From assembly GCA_041393015.1 (NCBI GenBank), contig JAWKKV010000004.1:186001-250000 (forward strand): a stretch of 64,000 nt of DNA, in the 5' to 3' direction. Made by a program: the position numbers and the translations under genes. The notes under the pieces are model-generated. The model ran no database searches and was not told where the DNA came from. It was given only the letters and a program-made list of their open reading frames with translations. The stretch comes from JAGQYH01 sp041393015. GTDB taxonomy: Bacteria > Bacteroidota > Bacteroidia > Chitinophagales > JADIYW01. Shown here piece by piece: positions 45,875 through 55,640 of the stretch; position 1 is the stretch's first letter, and the number at the start of each line of letters is the position of its first letter.

Positions 45875-45956
45875 TGCTTTCCACGAAGAAAATATAATTA
45901 CGTCGAAAATGCAACTTAAAATTTTAATCGATTTTACATTAATTTATCATAGCTAG

Positions 45957-45987
45957 TTGTACAAACAAAATCTTAGTTCTATATTTG
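45957..45987 (+). promoter_or_regulatory. promoter of tRNA-Glu
   Basis: TTG (45957-45959), a 20-base spacer and TATATTTG (45980-45987) fit the Bacteroidetes consensus exactly, 40 bases upstream of the tRNA. This is one of the clearest promoters in the window. Confidence 0.8.
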
Positions 45988-46026
45988 CAGCCGCTTAACG
46001 AAAGTTAGCAAGTACATAAAAATAAT

Positions 46027-46098
46027 GGCCCGTTCGTCTAGGGGTTAGGACGCCAGGTTTTCATCCTGGTAACAGGGGTTCGATTCCCCTACGGGCTA
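46027..46098 (+). tRNA. tRNA-Glu (anticodon TTC)
   Basis: Acceptor arms GGCCCGT and ACGGGCT (one G-U), D-arm TCGTCTAGGGGTTAGGA, anticodon stem CCAGG/CCTGG with loop TTTTCAT and T-arm AGGGGTTCGATTCCCCT. The anticodon TTC is at 46060-46062. CCA is not encoded. The product serves glutamate codons GAA and GAG. Confidence 0.96.
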
Positions 46099-46103
46099 CA
46101 TTT

Positions 46104-46142
46104 AAAAGGTTTATCATTTACATGGTAAACCTTTTTGTTTTT
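46104..46142 (+). terminator. terminator after tRNA-Glu
   Basis: Arms AAAAGGTTTA and TAAACCTTTT with a 12-base loop and a T-rich tail (TTTTTGTTTTTA) begin six bases after the tRNA. Confidence 0.85.
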
Positions 46143-46227
46143 ATGCCCTAATCATTCGTCTTAAGTAAGTAGACAATGACTTTATTTTGTTCGTATAATC
46201 TTCAACAAGTGTGGTAGAAAATCCACC

Positions 46228-46887
46228 TTACAAAACCACTACACGCAAATGCTTGATCTTAACTTCAAATGTTTTTACCTTTTCTAAAGGTTTATTGTAT
46301 AAACCAACCCATCCTTCCAAGTCGAGATAAAAGCCGGTTTGGGTAGAAGTTTGTCCCCACATTCCGCTTACTTCTTCCTCAAAGGGAACGGATTTCGTTA
46401 CTTTAAAGGGCGGATTCGATTTATTGGCTAAGTGCGCACAGTCGGCAGAGCTAACTTTTTTAGAAAAATCCGCTAAAGTTTCTAGTGATTCTAAGTCAAA
46501 GTTTTCTTCTATGTCAAAAGCATAATCAACAATCGCTCCATGGTTAATGGTTTCACCGCAAGCTACTGCATACGATCCGATAAGGTCATTTTGTCCACCT
46601 TTGAGTTGTATAACCAGTTGATAGACGAGAAAACCTTCCTGTGCATCTACCGTAATCACTACTGCAGAATTGGTTTTGTCCCAATAGCCATGAACGCTAT
46701 TAGCCATTTCAAAGTTACCGTCATGCGTAATCAATGCACTGGTGACCGGTTCACTTTCTTCCCAATCGAATTCTTCATAATCATCGAATTCTTCCAGCTC
46801 ATTTTGGGCTTGTAAAGACTGGCTGTTGAGCCATAACGAAACGATGAATAATGGTAGTAGATAAAATGTATTAATGTGCTTCATCAT
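46228..46887 (-). CDS. small secreted protein of unknown function
   Basis: A product of about 219 residues with signal peptide (HINTFYLLPLFIVSLWL) cut near SLQAQ. A very acidic segment follows (ELEEFDDYEEFDWEESE). The folded part holds a beta-rich domain with two Cys (YAVACGETINHG, SSADCAHLANKS). I do not recognise it. An ORF running up to 46986 adds 33 residues that are not signal-like, so I start at the MMKH pair (46887). No linked genes of clear function; it reads toward the tRNA-Glu gene. Confidence 0.65.
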   Translation of the reverse strand: MMKHINTFYLLPLFIVSLWLNSQSLQAQNELEEFDDYEEFDWEESEPVTSALITHDGNFEMANSVHGYWDKTNSAVVITVDAQEGFLVYQLVIQLKGGQNDLIGSYAVACGETINHGAIVDYAFDIEENFDLESLETLADFSKKVSSADCAHLANKSNPPFKVTKSVPFEEEVSGMWGQTSTQTGFYLDLEGWVGLYNKPLEKVKTFEVKIKHLRVVVL

Positions 46888-47252
46888 TTTTTTTCTATTG
46901 TGTTTTTCAAAAGCTGTGCCATTTCTTAAATGAAAGAAAAAATCTAATATATAAAATGAATTTTTTACTTTAAAATGGAGGTACAATAGTTATCGCAAGA
47001 AGCCTATTGCTTTTTGAGGATTATCATTAATTGTTTGTGCTCGCAATGAAAATTTATTGATTAAAATGGAAGTTCCAATTGATATGCTATTAACTTTTGC
47101 AATACGTTGTTCCCGGTTACTAACTTTTAAGTAGAAAAATAATTTAGAAGATCAGGGATTACTTATCATAAAAAATTATCATTTAACTAAATCGCTACAC
47201 ATAAATTAAAAATTGCCGTTACCTTTAATGCCTAACTTACTACAACCATATA
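46888..47252. other. intergenic region before the PKD protein
   Basis: About 365 AT-rich bases between divergent genes. I see no RNA gene or convincing ORF. Weak TAnnTTTG-like boxes occur but without well-spaced TTG partners, so no promoter is called. Confidence 0.4.
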
Positions 47253-50200
47253 GTGCTATATAAAATACGCATCATATTCTGCAGTTTGCTATTGCTTCTA
47301 GTATGGCAATCATCATTAAATGCTCAATGCGACGATATTGATTTCGGCTGTAGCAATTTTAATATTATTGTAGACTTAGCGGTAGATACTTCCGGCTTGT
47401 TAAGTCTTTGCGAAGGCGAACCCATTAGCTTTATCAATCAAACAACAGGGAATTTAAATGCTATTGATTCTTTTGTTTGGATCTTTAATTATTTAGATGC
47501 AGAATCTGTGCCTCAAGATTGTGAGATCACGTCTTCTTTAGATCCGGTGACCCATATTTATAGTTTTGACGATAGTTTAATCTGTACCAATCCGAGTCAA
47601 GATTTCTTCAGATTGAGCGTTGGACTAAGTGCTATCGATACTAATGGTTGTTTTAGTTTGGTACAGTCTAATGAGATCATTATTAATATTTTACCTCGAG
47701 CGTTGTTTACGGTTAACACTACCATCTGTACTAATCAAGGCGTAAACATCAATAATTTAAGTTGTCCAAATTCCGCCAATATTGAGTTTCAATGGGAGTC
47801 GCAACCGGATGGTCAAACTTCTGATCAACTTAATCCTAATTTTGATTATCCTAATCCTGGAACCTATACTATTACGCTCACCGCAATTTCAGATACTTGC
47901 GATTTTGAAGATACTTACACACAACAAATTACAGTTTTAGAGCCGCCTGTTCCTAGTTTTATTATAGGTAATGCTAGTACTGATAGTTTATGTGCAGAAT
48001 TAGATACTTTAGTATTAATTGATCAAAGCTTGTTTACAGATACTGCCTATTGGCAAATTAGTCCGGGCAGTAATGTAACTTACGTTAACGGAGTAAGAGG
48101 AGGTGATACGGTTTTAGTAATTTTTGAATCGCCGGGGAATTATAATCTTACATTGAATTCAGATAACCAAGCTTGCACAAGAGATACATCATTTTCCATT
48201 GAAGTGCTTCAAGTAGCGCTGTTAAATGTCAATAATCTACCGGATTGTATAGATACTAATCTGGTGGATATTTCTCAATACACCAATTTTAATGGAACAC
48301 CGGATAGCTATGTGATTACCATTACTTATTTGGAAGATGGGAGTCAGCAAGTTTTTACTGATGTTATTCCAACAGCTTTAGTGCTTTCTGGTTATGGTTC
48401 TTATGAAGTTGAAATAATTTCTACCAGCGAATGTGGTGAGATAAAAAGAACAGGACTGTTTGGTTACTTTCCTAATGTTAGTGTATTGCCAATTCAAAAT
48501 CTATGCGCTAATCAGGATACTGTAATTAATTTAAACAGTTTGGTTGTGCCTACCTCCAATATCTGTTTAGAATGGATAGGTGCTGGTGTTTATAATGATA
48601 GTCTTTTTAATCCGTCATTGGTTGGAGCCGGAAATTATACGGTAAGGTTGAGAGATTGCGAACGTATTTGCATCAATATTCCATTGTCAATTACTGTTTT
48701 AGGCAGTACAATTGATATTGATCCTATTACTATTTGTGTAACCAACGATCCAATTTCATTGGATGATATTCAACCCGGAAGATGGTTGGGTACTGGTGTG
48801 GTAAATGATAGTTTGTATCCGCTATTGGTTGGTGTGGGGACATTTGACATTTACTATTTATCCGATACTACTTCTTTTTGTGATATTAGAGATACTGTTC
48901 GAGTAGAGGTTAAAGATTCTATTATTGCAGATTTTTCAGTGAATTCACCTAACTGTGTTGACTCGGTGTTTCGTTTTGTAAATCTTTCATCTGACAGTGT
49001 TATCAGTTGGGATTTTGGCGATGGATTTACATCAATAGAAGAAAATCCTAATCATCAGTATATTTCAGATGGTAGCTATTTGGTGAAATTGGTCGTGGGA
49101 GATCCTTTGGACGGATGCGTGGATAGCATTACTCAAACAATAATCGTTCAATTTGGCCCTTCAGCTAATTTTGTATACTCCATCGATTCTATAGGATGCG
49201 ACACCGCCCAGTTAACTTTTTCGGCGACAATTCAAGATAGCACAACTTCTTATGTATGGAACATAAATGGGGATACCATTTACGGACCTATGGTAAACTA
49301 TTCCATTGAAGTCTTTGATACTTTTAGCCAAATTTTAGCAACGCTCACTGTAATCAATAGTTGTGGCGAAGATATCAGCAATCAAATAGTCAATATTCCA
49401 CCTGGTTTTTATGTTGATTTGATTTATGATTCTGAAGCCATTAAATGTGCTGGGGATACGGTGGATTTTATTTTTGTGGGTAGTAATGTAGATAGCTTTA
49501 TCATCGATTATGGAAATGGAACGGTAGTATATAATGAAGTAATTGATATTCCATTTCCAAATTCATCAGATTCAATTTTAAATTATACAGTAACGATATA
49601 TGGCTACAATGCCATCTGTGGATGGGATACTTCGCAAGTAATTGTGCCCGTACAAATAGATGTGCCGGCAGCAGCTGCACTTTTTTCAGATAACGATATA
49701 TGTCAAGGAGAAATTATCGAATTTTACAATGTTTCGCAATATGAAAGTGAAGCGGTTATATTTTTTGGAGATAGTAATTCTGCCATTTTTACGAATGACA
49801 CTTTAAGTTATCAATATGCAAATGCCGGTGTATTTACACCTTTGGTGGTGGCGTATGGCTGCGGAATAGATTCTAATCTATTAGATCCGATAACGGTTTC
49901 GCCCTTGCCTCTGTTTGATATTGAAGTAGAACCGATACAACCTTGTATCGGCGATGAAATCACCATGATTAATAACGGTAACAGTATTTCTCCTATATGG
50001 CTTTTAAATGGTGATACCGTGGCTAGCTTTGTGGATACTTTCCAATTTACACCTCCCAATACTGGGGATTACGAAATAGTCTTGATGGCAACTGCTCCGG
50101 GCAATAGCTTTTGCTCTACAACGGATACAGTTTTGATTACAGTTGGACAACCTGTCGGTTTAATAGCAGATGTTTTTCCTTTACAAGGTTGTGCGCCTTT

Positions 50201-50939
50201 ATCAATCAAAGTAATGGCCAATGCGTCAGATCCTTCTGCAACTTTTTTAATTGATTTTGGTAATCAACAAGTTAGTCAGAATAGTATGGCTACTTCCATT
50301 TATAGCAATGAAGGCAACTATGATTTAAACGTAAGCGCTTCCAATAGCAGTGGTTGCCAAGAAGATACTACCATTCAAATAGAAGTTTTTGGAGAATTTA
50401 TCGTTGAAGCTATTGGAGACACAACTATATTAATTGGAGAGTCGGTAGAATTGGACTTTATCGTTAATCAAAACTTTGAAGATTTTAGCTGGTATAATTC
50501 AGATTCTTTATTAGGGGTCAATACCGTTCGACCTTTAAAACAATATCCGGAACAAGATGGAATTTATTGGATTGAGGTGAATGGGATAGATAGTAGCTGT
50601 TATGATACAGATACCGTTTTAGTTCGAGTAGAGTGTGACGACCTGTTTTTACCCGATGCGTTTTCACCTAACAATGATGGTTTAAATGACCGATATAATG
50701 TCTTTCAAGTATTTGGTGATTATGAAGCTAATAATGGAATTAGTTGTATTCAGTTGATTGATATTTCCATTTTTGATAGATGGGGAGAATTGATTTTTTA
50801 CGGAGAAAGTAAAGAAGATTATTGGGATGGCACCTATAAAGGCAAGGAGTTAAATGCTGGAATATTTACCTTAATTGTCAATTACAAAAAAGCCGGACAA
50901 TCAGAAACTTTAAAAAAGGAAATTCATCTAATTAAGTAA
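47253..50939 (+). CDS. PKD-rich surface protein with T9SS type B (CHU_C) tail
   Basis: A 1228-residue exported protein. Start is GTG at 47253; the frame is closed by TAA at 47226 and has no ATG between, so GTG is the best choice. Signal: IIFCSLLLLLVWQSSLNA. The body is a series of PKD/Ig-like repeats, many with VxWDFGDG-like cores such as ISWDFGDGFTSIEENPNHQY. The C-terminal CHU_C/type B domain is LPDAFSPNNDGLND followed by ISIFDRWGELIFYG and WDGTYKG. Such proteins are exported by T9SS and often act in adhesion or gliding. The next gene is PorP/SprF-like, a usual partner. Confidence 0.9.
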   Translation: MLYKIRIIFCSLLLLLVWQSSLNAQCDDIDFGCSNFNIIVDLAVDTSGLLSLCEGEPISFINQTTGNLNAIDSFVWIFNYLDAESVPQDCEITSSLDPVTHIYSFDDSLICTNPSQDFFRLSVGLSAIDTNGCFSLVQSNEIIINILPRALFTVNTTICTNQGVNINNLSCPNSANIEFQWESQPDGQTSDQLNPNFDYPNPGTYTITLTAISDTCDFEDTYTQQITVLEPPVPSFIIGNASTDSLCAELDTLVLIDQSLFTDTAYWQISPGSNVTYVNGVRGGDTVLVIFESPGNYNLTLNSDNQACTRDTSFSIEVLQVALLNVNNLPDCIDTNLVDISQYTNFNGTPDSYVITITYLEDGSQQVFTDVIPTALVLSGYGSYEVEIISTSECGEIKRTGLFGYFPNVSVLPIQNLCANQDTVINLNSLVVPTSNICLEWIGAGVYNDSLFNPSLVGAGNYTVRLRDCERICINIPLSITVLGSTIDIDPITICVTNDPISLDDIQPGRWLGTGVVNDSLYPLLVGVGTFDIYYLSDTTSFCDIRDTVRVEVKDSIIADFSVNSPNCVDSVFRFVNLSSDSVISWDFGDGFTSIEENPNHQYISDGSYLVKLVVGDPLDGCVDSITQTIIVQFGPSANFVYSIDSIGCDTAQLTFSATIQDSTTSYVWNINGDTIYGPMVNYSIEVFDTFSQILATLTVINSCGEDISNQIVNIPPGFYVDLIYDSEAIKCAGDTVDFIFVGSNVDSFIIDYGNGTVVYNEVIDIPFPNSSDSILNYTVTIYGYNAICGWDTSQVIVPVQIDVPAAAALFSDNDICQGEIIEFYNVSQYESEAVIFFGDSNSAIFTNDTLSYQYANAGVFTPLVVAYGCGIDSNLLDPITVSPLPLFDIEVEPIQPCIGDEITMINNGNSISPIWLLNGDTVASFVDTFQFTPPNTGDYEIVLMATAPGNSFCSTTDTVLITVGQPVGLIADVFPLQGCAPLSIKVMANASDPSATFLIDFGNQQVSQNSMATSIYSNEGNYDLNVSASNSSGCQEDTTIQIEVFGEFIVEAIGDTTILIGESVELDFIVNQNFEDFSWYNSDSLLGVNTVRPLKQYPEQDGIYWIEVNGIDSSCYDTDTVLVRVECDDLFLPDAFSPNNDGLNDRYNVFQVFGDYEANNGISCIQLIDISIFDRWGELIFYGESKEDYWDGTYKGKELNAGIFTLIVNYKKAGQSETLKKEIHLIK

Positions 50940-51235
50940 GTATGCATGTAACTTAGGAATGGCCTTATTTTATGAAACTAGAAAAATAAAAAATAGCCTT
51001 TAGCTAAGCGAGCTTCGGCGAACTTAAAGAAAATAAGCATAAAATGAGATACCTGCAAAAAATAAATTACCTACAAAGCGAATATAGAAGGTGTGAGCAC
51101 TTAGCGAGTAAGCAAAGGCACTTTTTAAATTTTTCAGATTTAGAAAATACAGCCTTGACTTTTTTGTCATCCAGAGCGAAGCGAAGGATCTCATTAAGAC
51201 AAATTGAAAGTCAATTATAAATAAGCAAAGTTAAA
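50940..51235. other. repeat-rich intergenic stretch
   Basis: About 300 bases between the PKD protein and the PorP/SprF gene. It contains a short GCGAGCTTCGGCGAACTT-like stretch and the element at 51166-51192. I see no ORF of note. Confidence 0.5.
51166..51192. repeat. dispersed repeat of the GTCATCC...GGATCTC type
   Basis: The stretch starts GTCATCCAGAGCGAAGC and ends GAAGGATCTC, a sequence class commonly seen between genes in Bacteroidetes. Only one copy is evident in this window, so repeat status rests on recall, not on internal comparison. Confidence 0.5.
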
Positions 51236-52327
51236 ATGAAAGGAAAATATCAAATGACATCTATTTTAAAGGGAATTTTCCTTTGTGTTTCATTTGTATT
51301 GATGTTTATTAATTCCACCCAACTCAAAGCCCAAGACCCATACTTCACACAAAACCTCTATCACACACTCTACCTCAATCCTGGATATACCGGCTACGGA
51401 GCTAAAATGAAAGTCAATTTATCTTACAGAAATCAATGGCGTTATCAAAACTATCCATCTTACAGAACTACCTATGCGAGCATTGAATCAAAAGTGATTT
51501 GTTTTAATAAAGGTTCTTATCTAGCCATTGGAGGCTTTGGTTTATTTGACCAGGAATATTTAGGCGCAATCAATAATTCCAATAGTCAACTCTCAGTAGC
51601 CACCAGTTTAAAATTGGCTCAATCCAACTCATTACAAGCAAGATTAATGTTAGGTATTGGCGTTGGTTTAATATCTAGAAATTACAACATTAATGATCCA
51701 ATTTTATTTGAAACCATAGTAACCAATGGCAACAACTTTGATCCATCATTCGATACTAATAATGGCTTTATTGGCAAAAGTCTGGTAGAAGACATTTCGG
51801 TTGGAAGTGCTATTGAAATTATCTTACAGAATAGACACTTTTTATTATTGGGCGTTTCGGGATCACATTTAACATCACCTGAAATATTTGTAGGAGATAG
51901 AATAGAAAGAAAGTTTGGCGGGAATTTTTTAGGTAGCTTTTCTATGCCGAACAGATTGAATACTAAGTTTTATACAGACTTTTCTTGGCAAAATAAATTT
52001 ATGAGAAGTCAAACAGGATTTACAATTGGTTTGGCTCCAGATTTTATAAACAACAGCACAAAAGACGATTTTGGTTTCGAAGCCGGTGTTACTATTGGAA
52101 TGGTTGGCGATGTCAACAAAGCAATTACAATAGAGTCCATTGCTCCGGTAATAGTTATCAATTATATGTTTATAGATATTATTATCTCTAAAGATATCAA
52201 TATCTCTAGCCGTTCAGTGTCTGAAAATAGAGGAGGCATGGAGTTTACTTTTCAATTTAAGATCACTAGAAAAGAGCATCTTCGAAAAATTTGTAACCCT
52301 TCATCTATCCTTTGTCCCGAATTTTAA
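51236..52327 (+). CDS. PorP/SprF family T9SS-associated outer-membrane protein
   Basis: A 363-residue barrel protein. Signal ends NSTQLKAQ; the PorP/SprF opening is DPYFTQNLYHTLYLNPGYTGYGAKMKVNLSYRNQW. The rest is amphipathic beta. Members sit in the outer membrane and support secretion or anchoring of a specific large T9SS cargo encoded beside them, SprF with SprB being the classic case. Here the PKD/CHU_C protein is just upstream on the same strand, with about 300 bases of repeat-rich DNA between. Confidence 0.9.
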   Translation: MKGKYQMTSILKGIFLCVSFVLMFINSTQLKAQDPYFTQNLYHTLYLNPGYTGYGAKMKVNLSYRNQWRYQNYPSYRTTYASIESKVICFNKGSYLAIGGFGLFDQEYLGAINNSNSQLSVATSLKLAQSNSLQARLMLGIGVGLISRNYNINDPILFETIVTNGNNFDPSFDTNNGFIGKSLVEDISVGSAIEIILQNRHFLLLGVSGSHLTSPEIFVGDRIERKFGGNFLGSFSMPNRLNTKFYTDFSWQNKFMRSQTGFTIGLAPDFINNSTKDDFGFEAGVTIGMVGDVNKAITIESIAPVIVINYMFIDIIISKDINISSRSVSENRGGMEFTFQFKITRKEHLRKICNPSSILCPEF

Positions 52328-52360
52328 AGAGTTAAGAACACTACCGTCTAGTTATTAGTT

Positions 52361-52380
52361 TTCGAATTAATTAATTCGAA
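52361..52380. repeat. 20-bp perfect palindrome before gap
   Basis: Arms TTCGAATTAA and TTAATTCGAA meet without a loop. It begins about 30 bases after the PorP/SprF stop and is followed by a T-rich stretch (TTTACAATTTTTACAA), so it could terminate that gene. A TACCTTTG box at 52429-52436 further right is the likely gap -7 element. Confidence 0.55.
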
Positions 52381-52454
52381 TTTACAATTTTTACAACATC
52401 AATTAGTAGTTTGATTTTTTTAAAAGACTACCTTTGTAGCTTAAAGATAAAACA

Positions 52455-53450
52455 ATGGCAAAACCGAGAATTGCAATCAATGGATTAGGGAGAATTGGCA
52501 GATTAGCATGCAGACTTTTATTTGATAATGATCAAGTGGAGATTGTTGGAATCAACGATTTAGCAGATAATGAAACGTTAGCATACCTACTAAAATATGA
52601 TTCTTCACAAGGCAAGTGGGACAAAGAACTAAAAGCAGATAAAAAGAATATTTATATTAATGGTAAGGCGATTCCTTGTACAGCAGAAAAGGATCCTGAG
52701 CTATTGCCTTGGAAAAAAATGAAGGTAGATGTGGTGTTAGAATGTACTGGATTTTTCTTGAAAAAAGCAGATGCTGAAAAACATATCACCGCCGGTGCTA
52801 GAAAAGTCATTATTTCTGCTCCTGCAAAAGATGAGGTAAAAACCATTGTGATAGGAGTAAATCACAAAGACATCAATGCAAATGATACTGTATTGAGCAA
52901 CGCCTCATGTACTACCAATTGCCTAGCCCCAATGATTAAAGTGTTAGACGAGCTTTGTGGCATCGATAATGCTTACATGTCAACGATTCATGCCTATACT
53001 GGTAACCAAAAATTACAAGATAGTATCCAAAGAAAAGACTTAAGAAGAGGCAGAGCAGCAGCAATCAATATTGTGCCAACTAGCTCTGGTGCCACATCAA
53101 CAGTTATAAAAGTAATGCCTCAAATGGAAGGTAAACTACAAGGTGGAGCAGTTCGTGTGCCTGTAGTTACTGGTTCCTTAACAGAACTATATGCCAACGT
53201 TGGGAAAGAAGTAAGTGTTGAAGAAATTAATAAAGCTTTCAAAAAAGCAGCAGGAAAATCATTAAAGAATATCTTAGAGTATACTGAAGATCCAATCGTT
53301 TCAACAGATATTATTCATAACACACATAGTTGTATTTTTGATCCTGCCTTAACTATGGTGATGGGAAAACATGTAAAAATTGTAGGTTGGTACGATAATG
53401 AATATGGTTACGCCAACAGAATTTGTGATTTAGTAATGAAAGTAGTTTAG
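52455..53450 (+). CDS. gap: glyceraldehyde-3-phosphate dehydrogenase
   Basis: A 331-residue glycolytic enzyme. Rossmann start INGLGRIGRLACRL, catalytic Cys in SNASCTTNCLAPM (about 154), His in STIHAYTG and a C-terminal WYDNEYGYANR. It converts glyceraldehyde 3-phosphate to 1,3-bisphosphoglycerate. The NAD-binding Asp after the second strand (GINDLAD) suggests NAD preference. It is followed 55 bases later by pgk, the next enzyme in the pathway, so the two are probably one unit. ATG start is clear. Confidence 0.97.
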   Translation: MAKPRIAINGLGRIGRLACRLLFDNDQVEIVGINDLADNETLAYLLKYDSSQGKWDKELKADKKNIYINGKAIPCTAEKDPELLPWKKMKVDVVLECTGFFLKKADAEKHITAGARKVIISAPAKDEVKTIVIGVNHKDINANDTVLSNASCTTNCLAPMIKVLDELCGIDNAYMSTIHAYTGNQKLQDSIQRKDLRRGRAAAINIVPTSSGATSTVIKVMPQMEGKLQGGAVRVPVVTGSLTELYANVGKEVSVEEINKAFKKAAGKSLKNILEYTEDPIVSTDIIHNTHSCIFDPALTMVMGKHVKIVGWYDNEYGYANRICDLVMKVV

Positions 53451-53505
53451 CATTCGAGTAGATTAAAAATAAGCATCCTAAAACCAAAAAAGAATTGCCA
53501 AAAAA

Positions 53506-54696
53506 ATGAGAATAACAGACATAGATTTTGAAGACGAAAGAGCACTCATTAGAGTTGATTTTAATGTGCCTTTAAATGATCAAATGCAAGTAACTGATGA
53601 TACTAGAATTCGCAGATCATTGCCAACCATCAACTATATCTTATCAAATGGCGGCGCTGTAATTTTAATGTCGCATTTAGGTCGCCCAAAAGACGGTCCT
53701 GAAGATAAATTTTCATTAAAGCATTTAGTGGGCCCATTATCCGACATCTTAAATAGAGACGTTCAGTTTGCTGAAAATTGTATCGGCGAAGAAGCATTTA
53801 GATTGTCATCCAATCTGCTAAGCGGTGATGTATTGCTTTTGGAGAATTTGAGATTTTACAAAGAAGAGGAAAAAGGCGACGAAGATTTTGCAGAGAAATT
53901 AGCCAAACATGGCGACATTTATGTGAATGATGCCTTCGGAACAGCTCATAGAGCACATGCATCAACGGCTACTATTGCTAAGTTTTTTGGAAAAGGAAAG
54001 AAGTGCTTTGGTAAATTAATGGCTGCCGAATTAGAAAATGCACAAAAAGTATTAGAAAAATCTGAAGCGCCTTTTACGGCTATCATTGGTGGCGCCAAAG
54101 TGTCTACTAAAATTGATATTATTCAGAATATGTTGGATAGAGCGGATAATATTTTAATTGGTGGTGGAATGGCCTATACATTTTACAAAGCTATGGGCGG
54201 TAATGTAGGCAGCTCTTTAGTAGAAGATGATAAATTGGACACCGCTAAAGAAGTATTGGCAGCAACTAAAACATGCAAAGCCAATGTGGTGCTTCCAATT
54301 GATTCTTTAATAGCTGATGCATTTAGTAATGACGCGAATAAGCAATCTTGCCCAAGTGGAGAAATACCGGAAGGTTGGATGGGATTAGATATTGGTGCCA
54401 AAGCCATTCAAGAATTTTCAGAAATCATAAAAAACTCCAAAACCATACTTTGGAATGGACCAATGGGTGTTTTTGAAATGGATAGTTTTAAGGTAGGAAC
54501 AGAAGATATCGCTCATGCTATTGCAGAAGCTACCGCTAATGGCGCATTCTCTTTAGTAGGTGGAGGCGATTCCGTTGCAGCGATTAACCAATTAGGCTAC
54601 GACGATAAAGTTAGCTACGTTTCAACTGGTGGAGGAGCCATGCTAGAATACTTCGAAGGTAAAGTTTTACCTGGTGTCGCTGCTATGGAAGCCTAA
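53506..54696 (+). CDS. pgk: phosphoglycerate kinase
   Basis: A 396-residue enzyme transferring phosphate from 1,3-bisphosphoglycerate to ADP. Family blocks: IRVDFNVPLND near residue 15, MSHLGRPKDG, GDVLLLENLRFYKEEE, NDAFGTAHRAHAS, IIGGAKVSTKI, WNGPMGVFE and GGGDSVAA. It follows gap in the same direction. A 48-bp palindrome begins about 55 bases after the stop. Length and motifs are typical, with no oddities. Confidence 0.97.
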   Translation: MRITDIDFEDERALIRVDFNVPLNDQMQVTDDTRIRRSLPTINYILSNGGAVILMSHLGRPKDGPEDKFSLKHLVGPLSDILNRDVQFAENCIGEEAFRLSSNLLSGDVLLLENLRFYKEEEKGDEDFAEKLAKHGDIYVNDAFGTAHRAHASTATIAKFFGKGKKCFGKLMAAELENAQKVLEKSEAPFTAIIGGAKVSTKIDIIQNMLDRADNILIGGGMAYTFYKAMGGNVGSSLVEDDKLDTAKEVLAATKTCKANVVLPIDSLIADAFSNDANKQSCPSGEIPEGWMGLDIGAKAIQEFSEIIKNSKTILWNGPMGVFEMDSFKVGTEDIAHAIAEATANGAFSLVGGGDSVAAINQLGYDDKVSYVSTGGGAMLEYFEGKVLPGVAAMEA

Positions 54697-54750
54697 CCAT
54701 TTAGTTTGATTTTAAATATAATTGGGCGTTAGCGGGCTATTCGCTTAAAT

Positions 54751-54798
54751 CTTTAAATCAACCTGTTAGGTTCGCGAACCTAACAGGTTGATTTAAAG
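54751..54798. repeat. 48-bp perfect palindrome (repeat also after tyrS)
   Basis: Two exact 24-base arms meet at 54774/54775. The central core of the arms, ACCTGTTAGGTTCG, is shared with the imperfect palindrome at 9555-9584. A hairpin this long would be very stable in RNA, yet no T-run follows, so it is more likely a dispersed repeat than a classical terminator. Confidence 0.85.
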
Positions 54799-54895
54799 GA
54801 TAACGCTTCTATCCCTAACGCAAACCTTAATTAAACTTATACATTATTGATTAAAAACCCATCTACATAAATTAACTTTAATCGAAACACCGAAA

Positions 54896-55510
54896 ATGTT
54901 CCAAAACAATGCATTCAAAATAGAAACCGAACGACTAATTATTCGTTGCTATAAAATAGAGGATGCAGTATTGCTTAAGAATTTAGTAGATTCAAGTGTT
55001 GATCATTTACGCCCATTTATGCCATGGGCAGCTGATGAACCTCAACCACTGCAAGCCAAAATAGATTTGCTGAGAAATTGGATAGGACAATTCTTCAAGA
55101 ATGAAGATTTTATATATGGCGCATTTTTAAAATCGGGCGAATTAATCGGCTCCACAGGTTTGCACACTAGAAGAGGAAAAGGCATCCTAGAAATAGGGTA
55201 TTGGATAGGAAAAGACTATAATAAAAAAGGCTACGCCACTGAATTATCATACGCTTTAACTAAAGTGGCCATTCAGCATATTGGAGTAGAAAAAGTAGAA
55301 ATCAGAAATGACATTTTAAATTACGCTAGCGAAAGGATTCCCCAAAAACTAAATTTTCAAAATGGAGGTGTTATCACTCAGTTGGGAAAACGAGAAAACG
55401 GAACAAGAATACAACATGTCATTTGGAATTTATTTGTCGAAGACTTTGTAGAAAATATAAAATACGAACCGATTGTGATGTTTGATGCTTTAGATAACCA
55501 AATTATATAA
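54896..55510 (+). CDS. GNAT acetyltransferase (RimJ/RimL-like)
   Basis: A 204-residue N-acetyltransferase. N-terminal block ERLIIRCYKIEDAVLLKNLV, mid part DFIYGAFLKSGELIGSTGLHTRRGKGILEIGYWIGKDYNKKGYATELSYAL, where the G-Y-A-T loop binds acetyl-CoA, and a final VEKVEIRNDILNYASERI. The acceptor could be a protein N-terminus or a small amine; this family is hard to place. It follows pgk in the same direction with a 48-bp palindrome between, so a separate promoter is likely. Confidence 0.85.
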   Translation: MFQNNAFKIETERLIIRCYKIEDAVLLKNLVDSSVDHLRPFMPWAADEPQPLQAKIDLLRNWIGQFFKNEDFIYGAFLKSGELIGSTGLHTRRGKGILEIGYWIGKDYNKKGYATELSYALTKVAIQHIGVEKVEIRNDILNYASERIPQKLNFQNGGVITQLGKRENGTRIQHVIWNLFVEDFVENIKYEPIVMFDALDNQII

Positions 55511-55640
55511 TTCAATTTCTAAGATGAATTTTACTAATGTTGATACTCCAGTGTCTTATGTCTTATATCTCAAAAAAAAACTTCACATTTACAATGCATG
55601 CATTTAATTTTTAATTAAACGTTTGCTGTCTTCTACTTTG

